A program made the position numbers and the translations under genes. A stretch of DNA of 64,000 bases from Rhizobium leguminosarum (GTDB taxonomy: Bacteria; Pseudomonadota; Alphaproteobacteria; Rhizobiales; Rhizobiaceae). Under the pieces are notes generated by a model. It searched no databases and was not told the origin of the DNA. It worked only from the letters and a program-made list of their open reading frames with translations. The DNA lies in the NCBI RefSeq assembly GCF_002953715.1, contig NZ_CP025012.1, positions 3,100,001 through 3,164,000 of the forward strand, written 5' to 3'. Position 1 is the first letter of the stretch, and each line of letters starts with the position of its first letter. Positions 52,005 through 60,528 of the stretch are shown piece after piece.

Positions 52005-54194
52005 TCAGGCAGCCTTCGTCTTCACCTTGCGTGCCAGATGCGCCACGACATTTTCGATCATCCGCATCCCGGCATCGCCGCCGAGCGTCATGATCGATTC
52101 CGGATGGAACTGCACCGCGGCGATCGGTTCCTTGGCGTGTTCGATACCCATGATCGTGCCGTCGTCGCTTTCCGCCGTGATGATGAACTCGCGCGGCAGC
52201 GTCGAGGGATCGGCGAAGATCGAGTGGTAGCGGCCGACCGTCACCTCCTTGGCAAGGCCGGAGAAGACGATGCCTGGCTCCAGCACGCGGATGCGCGAGG
52301 GCTTGCCGTGCATCGGCAGCGCCAGATGACGCAGTTCCCCGCCATAGGCTTCGGCGAGCGCCTGCAAGCCGAGGCAGACGCCGAAGATCGGCAGGTTGCG
52401 CGCCCGCGCCTTCTTGATCGTCGCCTTGCAGTCGAAATCCTTGGGCGTCCCGGGTCCGGGCGACAGCACGACGAGGTCCGGGTTCAGTCTGTCGAAGATT
52501 TCCTCCGGCACCGGCGTGCGCACGGTCGAAACCGTCGCCCCCGTCTGGCGGAAGTAATTGGCGAGCGTGTGGACGAAGCTGTCTTCGTGATCGACGAGCA
52601 GGATGCTGACGCCCTTGCCGACGCTCGCGACGTCGCGCTGGATCCTGCCGGAATTGCCGGTCTTGGCGTCTCGGATGGCGGAAAGCATGGCGGAGGCCTT
52701 CAGTTCTGTTTCGGCTTCTTCTTCCTCAGGAATGGAATCGTTGAGCAGCGTCGCGCCGGCGCGCACCTCGGCGATACCATCCTTGATGCGCACGGTGCGC
52801 AGCGTCAGGCCGGTGTTCATGTCGCCATTGAAGCCGACCATGCCGATCGCCCCGCCATACCAGGCGCGCGGGCTTTTTTCATGGCTCTCGATGAAACGCA
52901 TTGCCCAGAGCTTCGGAGCGCCGGTAACGGTGACGGCCCAGGCGTGGCTGAGGAAACCGTCGAAAGCGTCCATGTCGTCCCTCAGCCGCCCTTCGATATG
53001 GTCGACCGTGTGGATGAGGCGCGAATACATCTCGATCTGACGGCGGCCGATGACCTTGACCGAACCCGGCTCGCAGACACGGCTTTTGTCGTTGCGGTCG
53101 ACATCCGAGCACATGGTGAGCTCGGACTCGTCCTTCTTGGAATTCAGGAGCTTCAGGATCTGCTCGCTGTCGGCGATCGGATCGTCACCGCGCTTGATCG
53201 TGCCCGAAATCGGGCATGTTTCGATGCGACGGCCGGAAACGCGCACGAACATTTCGGGCGAGGCGCCGACCAGATATTCCTGATGGCCGAGATTGATGAA
53301 GAAGGAATAGGGCGACGGATTGATCGCCTTCAGCCGCTTGGAAATGTCGGACGGCTTGCTGTCGCAACGCTCCATGAATTTCTGCCCGGGAACGACTTCG
53401 AAGAGGTCGCCCTTGCGGAAGCTTTCCTTCGCCTTGGTGACGAGCTCGGCATATTCGCCCGGCCGGTGATCGCTCTTCGGCGGAATGGCATCCGTGTGCT
53501 TGAAGGGCTCCACCGCGATATCCTGGGCCTTGCCCTCGGTCGACACGCCGCCTTTTTCGAAGTCGTAACGGTCGACCCAGGCCTTGGCGGCATAATTGTC
53601 GACGACGAGGATCTCGTCCGGCAGGTAGAGCACCATGTCGCGCTGGTCGGAGGGCCGCGTCAGCTTCAGATCGATTGCATCGAACTGGAAGGCAATGTCG
53701 TATCCGAAGGCGCCATAGAGCCCGAGGCTCGCATCCGCCTGCGAATAAAACAGGTCGGTGACGGCGCGCAGCACGGTGAAGACCGTCGGCATCTTCGAGC
53801 GCTCTTCCTCGGTAAACACCCGGTCCGGCGTCTTGACGGTGAGGTCGAGGCGACGGGCGGAGGAAGCGCCGAGCACGATGTCGGACACCGTCTTCAGCCG
53901 TTCGGTCACGAAGCCGAGGATTACCTCACCGCGTTCATTATAGGCCTCGATCCAGACGTCACGCCCGAAGGAAGAGATGCCGAGCGGCGGATCGACGACG
54001 GCGGTATCCCAGCGCGTATAGCGGCCCGGATATTCGTAGTTCGACGAAAACACCGCACCGCGGCGCTCGTCGAGCTTGTCGACATAGGAAGAGACCGCAT
54101 CGCCGTAGGGGATCGCCCGCCGCTGCCGCGTGACTGATATGCCGCCCTTGGTCTCGTAGATTTCCGCACCATCATCCCGCAGGATCGTTACCAT
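52005..54194 (-). CDS. trpE(G): Anthranilate synthase, fused TrpE and TrpG domains
   Basis: A 729-residue fusion that makes anthranilate from chorismate and glutamine. The synthase domain (about 1-505) has [20 protein letters not shown]-like (ISGTIKRG) and the [12 protein letters not shown] segment. A short linker with [20 protein letters not shown] leads to the glutaminase (about 530-725): LSPGPGTP, the nucleophile loop [15 protein letters not shown] (Cys), and [11 protein letters not shown] (His/Glu). This fused form is known in Rhizobium. A trpL leader and terminator lie upstream. Confidence 0.97.
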   Translation of the reverse strand: MVTILRDDGAEIYETKGGISVTRQRRAIPYGDAVSSYVDKLDERRGAVFSSNYEYPGRYTRWDTAVVDPPLGISSFGRDVWIEAYNERGEVILGFVTERLKTVSDIVLGASSARRLDLTVKTPDRVFTEEERSKMPTVFTVLRAVTDLFYSQADASLGLYGAFGYDIAFQFDAIDLKLTRPSDQRDMVLYLPDEILVVDNYAAKAWVDRYDFEKGGVSTEGKAQDIAVEPFKHTDAIPPKSDHRPGEYAELVTKAKESFRKGDLFEVVPGQKFMERCDSKPSDISKRLKAINPSPYSFFINLGHQEYLVGASPEMFVRVSGRRIETCPISGTIKRGDDPIADSEQILKLLNSKKDESELTMCSDVDRNDKSRVCEPGSVKVIGRRQIEMYSRLIHTVDHIEGRLRDDMDAFDGFLSHAWAVTVTGAPKLWAMRFIESHEKSPRAWYGGAIGMVGFNGDMNTGLTLRTVRIKDGIAEVRAGATLLNDSIPEEEEAETELKASAMLSAIRDAKTGNSGRIQRDVASVGKGVSILLVDHEDSFVHTLANYFRQTGATVSTVRTPVPEEIFDRLNPDLVVLSPGPGTPKDFDCKATIKKARARNLPIFGVCLGLQALAEAYGGELRHLALPMHGKPSRIRVLEPGIVFSGLAKEVTVGRYHSIFADPSTLPREFIITAESDDGTIMGIEHAKEPIAAVQFHPESIMTLGGDAGMRMIENVVAHLARKVKTKAA

Positions 54195-54239
54195 TGTTCC
54201 ACTCCGTTATCGGGGCCCGGACGACAGGCGGCCATAAAA

Positions 54240-54271
54240 CAAAAAAAGCCGCCTCGAAGTTTCGGGCGGCT
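54240..54271 (-). terminator. trp attenuator terminator
   Basis: On the minus strand AGCCGCC pairs with GGCGGCT (54247-54253 and 54265-54271) with additional inner pairing, followed by a run of seven T. It sits about 40 nt past the trpL stop and before trpE(G), as in a classical attenuator. The upstream AGGCGGCC (after trpL) can compete with it. Confidence 0.9.
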
Positions 54272-54308
54272 CACTCGTCGTCTTTGAACACGATTGGTCG
54301 AGGCCGCC

Positions 54309-54353
54309 TTAGCGAACCCACCACCAAACTGCAATGTTCAAGGACTTGATCAT
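54309..54353 (-). CDS. trpL: trp operon leader peptide (14 residues)
   Basis: Start ATG at 54353, peptide MIKSLNIAVWWWVR, then TAA. Three consecutive Trp codons (TGG TGG TGG) allow a ribosome to sense charged tRNA-Trp. The ATG follows the -10 hexamer by 7 nt with no Shine-Dalgarno, so it is probably translated from a leaderless mRNA, as is known for Sinorhizobium trpL. Confidence 0.93.
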   Translation of the reverse strand: MIKSLNIAVWWWVR

Positions 54354-54360
54354 GGAAAAA

Positions 54361-54389
54361 TTGTTAGCCTGAGATCAGCCATTGCGCAA
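54361..54389 (-). promoter_or_regulatory. Promoter of trpL-trpE(G)
   Basis: On the minus strand: -35 TTGCGC (54384-54389), a 17-bp spacer, -10 TAACAA (54361-54366), and the trpL ATG 7 nt further. Confidence 0.7.
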
Positions 54390-54403
54390 GAGGCGAATGC
54401 GGG

Positions 54404-54434
54404 AATGAAAAAGGGCGGCCCGAAAGCCGCCCTT
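54404..54434 (-). terminator. Terminator of the TonB receptor gene
   Basis: Stem aagggcggc with gccgccctt and a short loop, followed on the minus strand by a run of five T. It lies between the receptor stop (54461) and the trpL promoter. Confidence 0.88.
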
Positions 54435-54460
54435 CCCCAGCCTTGAAGGCGTGATCGCGA

Positions 54461-56716
54461 TCAGAAGGTCTTGGTCAGCGAGATCTTGAATGTGCGGCCA
54501 GGCTCAGAATACCAATCGCGCGGCTGCGACGCCGTCGAGATCGGGTTGACATCGCGCACGGCGAGCGCGTTGAAATATTCCTGATCGAAGATGTTGTAGA
54601 CGCCTGCCTGCACGCGCAGGCCCGGCACCTGGTCCGGCGTCCACCAGCCGGTCAGGTCGACGATCGCGTAGCCGGGCGCATCGAAGGTCGTGTCGGTGGT
54701 GTTGGTGACGGGCGTATCAAGATGGTCGGTGAGCATGCCCGCCGAAAGCGTCGAAGAAAGATCGAAGCCGAAATTCTCGTTGCTCCAGCCGCCGCCGACG
54801 ATCGCCTTGAACGGTGCCACCGAGCGCAGGCGCTGAGTGGTTTCTTCATTTCTGCCATATGCATAGGCAAGTGACGCATGCAGATTGATGCCGTTATTGA
54901 ATGTCTTGGCGGCGCTGGCTTCAATACCGGAGATCGTGGCCGCAGACACGTTCGTGTAGTTGAATTCCGTAAAGCCGGTCGCGTCGACGCTCGTCACCGT
55001 CTCGATAAAGTTCTGGTAGCGGGTGTGGAAGGCCGCGACCCGACCGGTAAAATCGCCCGTGTCAAAATTAGCGCCGATTTCGACGCCGCGGCCGATTTCG
55101 GGTTCCAGATCGGGATTGCCGAGCTGGGCGTAGCGGCCCGTCGGGTTGTAGAAGCGGCTGTAGAGTTCGTCCACGGTGGGTGCGCGGAAGCCGACTGCCA
55201 GCTGCATGTAGAGCTGCACGTCAGGCATCAGGTCGTATGTCGCAAGAATCTTCGGTGACAGGCCGGCTTCCGTTCGGTCGCGCAGATCCCCGAAACGGGT
55301 AAGCCCGGTATTGCTTGCGAAACTCCCGCCGGTCGAGGGATTGTAGTTGAACCAGTCGAAGCGGAAGCCGGGTGTCAGCGCGAAGCCGGTATTGCCGATT
55401 TCGATCTTGTCTTCGACAACAAGCCCAAGATTCTGGCTGTCGACGTCGGGCACTTCCGCCTGGTTGTTCAGCGACGGGCAGGTCGTCGATGTCGGGCAAA
55501 GGGCCCAGCTATACTGGCTCCAGCTCGAAACGCCGACGTCGAGGCCCACCCGAACGGAGTGGCTGAGACCGGAATATTCGAAATCCTTCGTTGCCGTGCC
55601 ACTGAAGCCCCAGGTTTCGTTTTCAATCTCGTTGTTACGTCCATAGGCCACATTGGCGGTCGTACGGCCCCTGCTGCCGGCTTCCTTCTTCAAATCCAGC
55701 CAATAGAGCGTGGCACGCGCACTGCTGAAGAACGCGTCGGAGGACTGCGCTTCATAATCATAATCGAGCGATACGCGATCGCGGTCACGCAGTTCGCGAC
55801 CGTCATAATTGTCGATCATGAAGTTGCGAGGACTGGTGCCTCCCTGGAGTTGGCGCAGGTCGGTCTTAAGATCGCGGCGGAATCGTTCCGCTGTCAAGCC
55901 GATGCGATGGCCGCCTTCCAGCTCCTGGCGTAGTTTGAAGAGCAGGTTGTTCTGATCGAAATCAGCCGGATTCGCCTCGGTGCGAAGAGCACCGTAGCTG
56001 TCGTTGTCGCCCATATTGTCGCGTTCATGGCCCTTGCGGTAGCCGCCCTGAAAGAGGATCGACGTGTTGCCGATCTTCTTGGCAGCGGCGGCCGAGCCGG
56101 AAATGCTGCGGTCTTCGCTGTCATAGGTCGACTTGACCATCGCACCCCAGTCGCGGCCTTCTGGAATAAGATCCTCCGGCTCCAGCGTATTGAGAACGAT
56201 GGCGCCGCCGAGCATGCCGGAACCGCCCTTGCTCGAATCCGCGCCGCGCACGATATCGAGCGAGGACAGTGAATCGAAATCGAAGGTGTCTCCGCCGCCG
56301 TTGGCGTTGGCCGGCGCAAAGGCACCCTGGCGCGCGCTGTTCGAAATATAAGGTATCGGAATGCCGTCGATGGTGGTCAGGATGCGAGCGCCGGAAAGGC
56401 CGCGCAGGTTGAAGCCTGCGTCGCCGCGCGAATAGTTCACACCTGCATCGACGCTGCGGCCGATATCGTCAAAATTGGTGACCTGCTTTTCTTCGAGTTG
56501 CTTGGCGGTGATCTCGGTCGCCAGCGGCGTGTCGGCGACGCTGCCCGGTGCCGCGCGTTTGCCCTTGACGACGATCTTCTGCAGGACAGTGCTGTCCTCC
56601 GCCGTGGCTTGCGGCTCGGTTGCCGTAGCGCTTTGCGCGAAAGACTGCGAAACAGGAAGAACAACTGTGGCTGCCGTGCAGACCAATAGAACCGAGCGCC
56701 AATGCCGGACGATCAT
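54461..56716 (-). CDS. TonB-dependent haem/haemoglobin receptor
   Basis: A 751-residue outer-membrane receptor. Signal peptide (MIVRHWRSVLLV..., cleavage near SFAQS), a TonB box region near VLQKIVVKGKR, the plug domain (about 55-160) with LRGLSGARILTTIDGIPI, and a 22-strand barrel ending in the terminal Phe (KTF). The FRAPTVDELYSRF and NPDLEPE segments are typical of the haemoglobin/transferrin/lactoferrin receptor class. AAGGGG lies 6 nt before the ATG. It probably imports haem; the ligand is inferred from family resemblance. A perfect inverted repeat sits at its promoter. Confidence 0.93.
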   Translation of the reverse strand: MIVRHWRSVLLVCTAATVVLPVSQSFAQSATATEPQATAEDSTVLQKIVVKGKRAAPGSVADTPLATEITAKQLEEKQVTNFDDIGRSVDAGVNYSRGDAGFNLRGLSGARILTTIDGIPIPYISNSARQGAFAPANANGGGDTFDFDSLSSLDIVRGADSSKGGSGMLGGAIVLNTLEPEDLIPEGRDWGAMVKSTYDSEDRSISGSAAAAKKIGNTSILFQGGYRKGHERDNMGDNDSYGALRTEANPADFDQNNLLFKLRQELEGGHRIGLTAERFRRDLKTDLRQLQGGTSPRNFMIDNYDGRELRDRDRVSLDYDYEAQSSDAFFSSARATLYWLDLKKEAGSRGRTTANVAYGRNNEIENETWGFSGTATKDFEYSGLSHSVRVGLDVGVSSWSQYSWALCPTSTTCPSLNNQAEVPDVDSQNLGLVVEDKIEIGNTGFALTPGFRFDWFNYNPSTGGSFASNTGLTRFGDLRDRTEAGLSPKILATYDLMPDVQLYMQLAVGFRAPTVDELYSRFYNPTGRYAQLGNPDLEPEIGRGVEIGANFDTGDFTGRVAAFHTRYQNFIETVTSVDATGFTEFNYTNVSAATISGIEASAAKTFNNGINLHASLAYAYGRNEETTQRLRSVAPFKAIVGGGWSNENFGFDLSSTLSAGMLTDHLDTPVTNTTDTTFDAPGYAIVDLTGWWTPDQVPGLRVQAGVYNIFDQEYFNALAVRDVNPISTASQPRDWYSEPGRTFKISLTKTF

Positions 56717-56830
56717 AACCTACCCCTTAATGATGATTACCGGGCTGGCTGGTCGTGGCGCGTCGAACGCTCGAGGGGCTGGCTGGGCTTTTGCGGATGA
56801 AGACGATGCAGAGTTCCGCCTTCTTTTTGC

Positions 56831-56882
56831 CGCATAAAAAACATGAGAAGTATTGTCAACATAAAGCGGCGATTTATGTTGA
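56831..56882 (-). promoter_or_regulatory. Promoter and inverted-repeat operator of the TonB receptor
   Basis: A perfect 10-bp inverted repeat, tcaacataaa (56856-56865), 7 nt, tttatgttga (56873-56882), overlaps a -35 TTGACA (56854-56859) that is 17 bp from a weak -10 TATGCG (56831-56836) on the minus strand. The overlap with the -35 fits a repressor site. It does not match the simple RirA or Irr boxes I recall, so the regulator is open; an iron-related one is plausible. Confidence 0.6.
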
Positions 56883-56986
56883 ATAAAATCATCAAGTTTT
56901 AATGATCTCCCCGGACGTTGCGAAATTGCAACGAAATCCGCCCGTTTGCGTTATCCCTAGCTATCGACACCAGGGAATCGGATGCG

Positions 56987-57940
56987 TTGAGAAAACTTGC
57001 GATACTGGCGATCCTTCTCGCCGCAACCGCCGTTCTTGCCGGTGCCCGCCTGCCCGTTCACGGTCCTCTGCCACAGCAAAGGCCGGATATAGATGGCACG
57101 TCCGCACCCACCCCCGATTCAAATGCCGAAGGCACACAACCGCCGCCGGCCGCAGAAATGCCCACTCCTGAACCGAAGCCCGACATTCAAAAACCAGAGA
57201 CCCAAAGACCAGAGACATCGACACCGAACGAACCGGCGACACCGAAAACCGAACCCGTCAAACCGATGCAGGGACCGCCACTTCCCCCTGGCAATGAAAA
57301 CCCGCAGGCCCCGACTGAGGAGAACAAGCCCCCCGCAGCACAAACACTTGAGGAACAGCATCTGACGATCGAGCCCGAAAGCGATGCCGAGCACGCCGAG
57401 TGCACGGCCGCGCTTCAGGCGCTCGGCGTCGTCTTCAAGGACACGCCGCGCATCGACGACGGCAATGGCTGTGGCATCGACAAGCCGATCATCGTCTCCG
57501 AAGCTCTGCCCGGCATCAAGCTGAAGCCGGAGGCGACGATCCGTTGCCCGGCAGCGCTTGCCCTTGCCCGCTGGATGAAGGAGAGCGTCATCCCTGCCGC
57601 TTCCACCGCTCTGCCGGAGCAGGGCCGCATCACCACCGTCAACCAGGCGTCTGCCTATATCTGCCGGCTGCGCAACAGCGCCGAAACGGGCAAGATCTCC
57701 GAACACGCCCGCGGCAACGCCATCGACATTGCGAGTTTCCATTTCGAAAAGGGCGAGGATGTCGCCGTCCGCTCCCGCCGCGAGGATCCGACGCTCACCG
57801 GCGCCTTCCAGCGCACTGTCAGCGCCGCCGGCTGCCTCTACTTCACCACCGTCCTCGACCCGGAAAGCGACGCCGCCCATGAGACGCATTTCCATCTCGA
57901 CGTGATTGAGAGGAAGGGTAGCTATCGCTATTGCCACTAA
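56987..57940 (+). CDS. Extensin-like C-terminal domain protein
   Basis: A 317-residue protein. I choose the TTG at 56987 (MRKLAILAILLAATAVLA), giving a signal or anchor segment, over an ATG at 56918 that precedes it with an unlikely tail. A Pro/Thr/Glu-rich linker of about 110 residues follows, then the extensin-like_C domain with ARWMKESVIPAAS, SEHARGNAIDIASF and ETHFHLD, an arrangement like the zinc site of D-Ala-D-Ala peptidases of the M15 fold. It may act on peptidoglycan; this is inference. Confidence 0.85.
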   Translation: MRKLAILAILLAATAVLAGARLPVHGPLPQQRPDIDGTSAPTPDSNAEGTQPPPAAEMPTPEPKPDIQKPETQRPETSTPNEPATPKTEPVKPMQGPPLPPGNENPQAPTEENKPPAAQTLEEQHLTIEPESDAEHAECTAALQALGVVFKDTPRIDDGNGCGIDKPIIVSEALPGIKLKPEATIRCPAALALARWMKESVIPAASTALPEQGRITTVNQASAYICRLRNSAETGKISEHARGNAIDIASFHFEKGEDVAVRSRREDPTLTGAFQRTVSAAGCLYFTTVLDPESDAAHETHFHLDVIERKGSYRYCH

Positions 57941-57964
57941 TCATCACGGCAAGCAGTGAGTGGA

Positions 57965-59644
57965 TTAGAACAAGCCCTCGATATAGCCCTGGTCGTTCAG
58001 GAAAATCCGTTCCGCCGAGGGTGATTTCGGCAGGCCGGGCATCGTCATGATCTCGCCGGTGATGGCGACGACGAAGCCGGCTCCCGCCGAAAGCCGCACC
58101 TCTCGCACCGTGACGATGTGGCCTTCCGGCGCGCCGCGCAGGTTCGGATCGGTGGAGAAGGAATATTGCGTCTTCGCCATGCAGATCGGCAGATTGCCGT
58201 AACCCTGCTCCTCCCATGTCTGCAGCTGGTCGCGCACCGCCTTGTCGGCCGTTACCTCGCCGGCGTGGTAGATCTTCGAGGCGACGATCTCGATCTTCTC
58301 GAACAGCGAAAGGTCGTCGCCGTAAAGCGGCTGGAATTTCGCCTGCCCGGATTCGGCCAGTTCCACCACCTTGTGCGCCAGGTCCTCGATGCCGGCCGAA
58401 CCCAGCGCCCAGTGGCGGCAGAGGATCGCTTCCGCGCCGAGTCTCGAGACAAACTCCTTGACTGCCGCGATCTCGGCGTCGGTATCCGAAACGAAATGGT
58501 TGATCGCCACGACGACGGGCACGCCGAAACGGCGCACATTGGCGACGTGCCGGCCCAGATTGGCGCAGCCCTTCTTCAACGCTATGACATCCTCCGTGCC
58601 GAGATCTTCCTTCTTCACCCCGCCATTCATCTTCAGCGCCCTGACGGTTGCGACGATGACGGCCGCGTCCGGCTTTAGCCCGGCCTTGCGGCATTTGATG
58701 TCAAAGAATTTCTCGGCTCCGAGATCGGCACCGAAGCCTGCTTCCGTCACCACATAATCGCCGAGCTTCAGCGCCGTCTTCGTCGCCGTCACAGAATTGC
58801 AGCCATGGGCGATATTGGCGAAGGGCCCGCCATGCACGAAGGCTGGGTTGTTCTCCAGCGTCTGCACCAGGTTCGGCTGCATCGCATCTTTCAAGAGCAC
58901 CGCCATGGCGCCGTCGGCTTTCAGGTCGCGCGCATGCACCGGCGTCCTGTCGAAACGATAGCCGATGATGATGTCGCCGAGCCGCCGCTCCAGATCTTTG
59001 AGATCGGTGGCGAGGCAGAGGATCGCCATCACCTCGGAGGCGACGGTGATGTCGAACCCGCCCTGGCGCGGGAAACCGTTGGCGACGCCGCCGAGCGAGG
59101 AGACCATGCTTCTGAGCGCCCGGTCGTTCATGTCCATCACCCGCCGCCAGGTGATGCGGCGGATGTCGATATTCTCTTCGTTGCCCCAGTAGATGTGGTT
59201 GTCGACCATCGCCGCCAGCAGATTGTGCGCGGAGGTGATCGCATGGAAATCGCCGGTGAAATGCAGGTTGATGTCTTCCATCGGCACGACCTGCGCATAA
59301 CCGCCGCCGGCCGCGCCGCCCTTGACGCCGAAGCAGGGCCCGAGCGAGGCCTCGCGGATGCAGACAACGGCTTTCTTGCCGATCCGGTTCAGCCCATCGC
59401 CGAGCCCGACGGTGGTCGTCGTCTTGCCCTCGCCCGCCGGTGTCGGATTGATCGCGGTGACGAGGATCAGCTTGCCGTCCTTCTTGCCCGCTTGCGCGGC
59501 GATGAACTCGGCGCTGACCTTCGCCTTGTCGTGACCATAGGGAACGAGCTGCTCGACCGGAATGCCGAGTTTCGCCCCGATCTCGAAGATCGGCTTTTTA
59601 GCCGCGGCGCGCGCGATTTCGATATCGGATTTGATGGCTGGCAT
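57965..59644 (-). CDS. fhs: Formate--tetrahydrofolate ligase
   Basis: A 559-residue enzyme that forms 10-formyl-THF from formate, ATP and THF. The P-loop [16 protein letters not shown], the [16 protein letters not shown] and the [18 protein letters not shown] segments are conserved. The start at 59644 follows GGGGGAAATTC. It is convergent with the extensin-like gene. Confidence 0.97.
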   Translation of the reverse strand: MPAIKSDIEIARAAAKKPIFEIGAKLGIPVEQLVPYGHDKAKVSAEFIAAQAGKKDGKLILVTAINPTPAGEGKTTTTVGLGDGLNRIGKKAVVCIREASLGPCFGVKGGAAGGGYAQVVPMEDINLHFTGDFHAITSAHNLLAAMVDNHIYWGNEENIDIRRITWRRVMDMNDRALRSMVSSLGGVANGFPRQGGFDITVASEVMAILCLATDLKDLERRLGDIIIGYRFDRTPVHARDLKADGAMAVLLKDAMQPNLVQTLENNPAFVHGGPFANIAHGCNSVTATKTALKLGDYVVTEAGFGADLGAEKFFDIKCRKAGLKPDAAVIVATVRALKMNGGVKKEDLGTEDVIALKKGCANLGRHVANVRRFGVPVVVAINHFVSDTDAEIAAVKEFVSRLGAEAILCRHWALGSAGIEDLAHKVVELAESGQAKFQPLYGDDLSLFEKIEIVASKIYHAGEVTADKAVRDQLQTWEEQGYGNLPICMAKTQYSFSTDPNLRGAPEGHIVTVREVRLSAGAGFVVAITGEIMTMPGLPKSPSAERIFLNDQGYIEGLF

Positions 59645-59755
59645 GAATTTCCCCCGTCCCGACCTCCGCAGGCGCGGAGTGGTTGTTTTCCCTTTATCGG
59701 GATAGCGAAATATCGGCGAGGTGTGAATAGCACCATGCCTCGCGGCCGCCGCGCT

Positions 59756-59854
59756 TACAGCGCAGCGCGTCTTTTCAGACGCGCAAAGGACGCTGTAACA
59801 CTTTCAATCCTCGCATCGTCCCGAAAATCGGTTTCGATTTTCAGGTCGATGCGC
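59756..59854. repeat. Composite repeat, type B
   Basis: Hairpin tacagcgcagcgcgtc with ggacgctgta, the spacer acactttcaatcctcgcat, and a second hairpin ccgaaaatcggtttcgattttc. The spacer and the second hairpin match, inverted, the copy at 36753-36855. Confidence 0.78.
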
Positions 59855-59902
59855 TAGGCGTTTATGTGGCGGTCAGCGATCGCGGCTTCACAGGGTGAAA
59901 AC

Positions 59903-60433
59903 ATGAAATCACTGGAACTCATCATCGAGCGCATCATCCTGTCGAGCCGCTGGATCCTCGTCGTCTTCTATATCGGCCTGGTAGCGGCGCTCGCCGTCTA
60001 TGCCGTTTCTTTCGCCTACAAGTTCCTGAAGATCGCCTCCGGCGTTTTCGAACTCGACGAGGCGGAGATGATCCTTGCCATGCTCGGCCTGATCGACGCA
60101 GCCCTCGTCGCCAGCCTAATCGTCATGGTGATGATCTCGGGTTACGAGAATTTCGTCAGCCGCTTCGACGAGGCCAGCGAGGCCGACAACGAGGTCTCCT
60201 TCCTCGGCAAGCTCGATTCAGGCAGCCTGAAGATCAAGGTCGCCTCCTCGATCGTCGCCATCTCCTCCATCCACCTGCTGCAGGTCTTTCTCAACGCCGA
60301 CCAATACGAGGACGGCAAGATCATGTGGCTCACGCTGATGCACCTCGCCTTCGTCGCCTCCGCCGTCATGCTCGGCTTCCTGGAGAAGCTGATGAGCGTG
60401 ACCTCGAAGAATGATCTTAAAGACAAGGGCTAA
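59903..60433 (+). CDS. UPF0114 (YqhA-like) membrane protein
   Basis: A 176-residue inner-membrane protein of four helices. The start at 59903 (MKSLELIIERIILSSRW) gives the family's N-terminus; the following MVMISGYENFVSRF and the basic GSLKIKVASSIVAISSIHLLQVF are signature segments. The role is unknown. It is about 50 bp after a type B repeat. Confidence 0.93.
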   Translation: MKSLELIIERIILSSRWILVVFYIGLVAALAVYAVSFAYKFLKIASGVFELDEAEMILAMLGLIDAALVASLIVMVMISGYENFVSRFDEASEADNEVSFLGKLDSGSLKIKVASSIVAISSIHLLQVFLNADQYEDGKIMWLTLMHLAFVASAVMLGFLEKLMSVTSKNDLKDKG

Positions 60434-60528
60434 CGGCCGGCACGAAGACACCTTCAGACCGCTGACCGAGCAAGCGCCCAAGACAACAGCGCCGGGCACC
60501 GTCATGAAGTGCCTTCCGCAGTCCGATA

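Noticed and set aside
51999..54137. A 712-codon open frame on the plus strand opposite trpE(G)
   Set aside because: The antisense frame of a GC-rich gene stays open by codon bias. Its composition is rich in Arg, Asp and His with no domain, and the minus-strand gene is certain.
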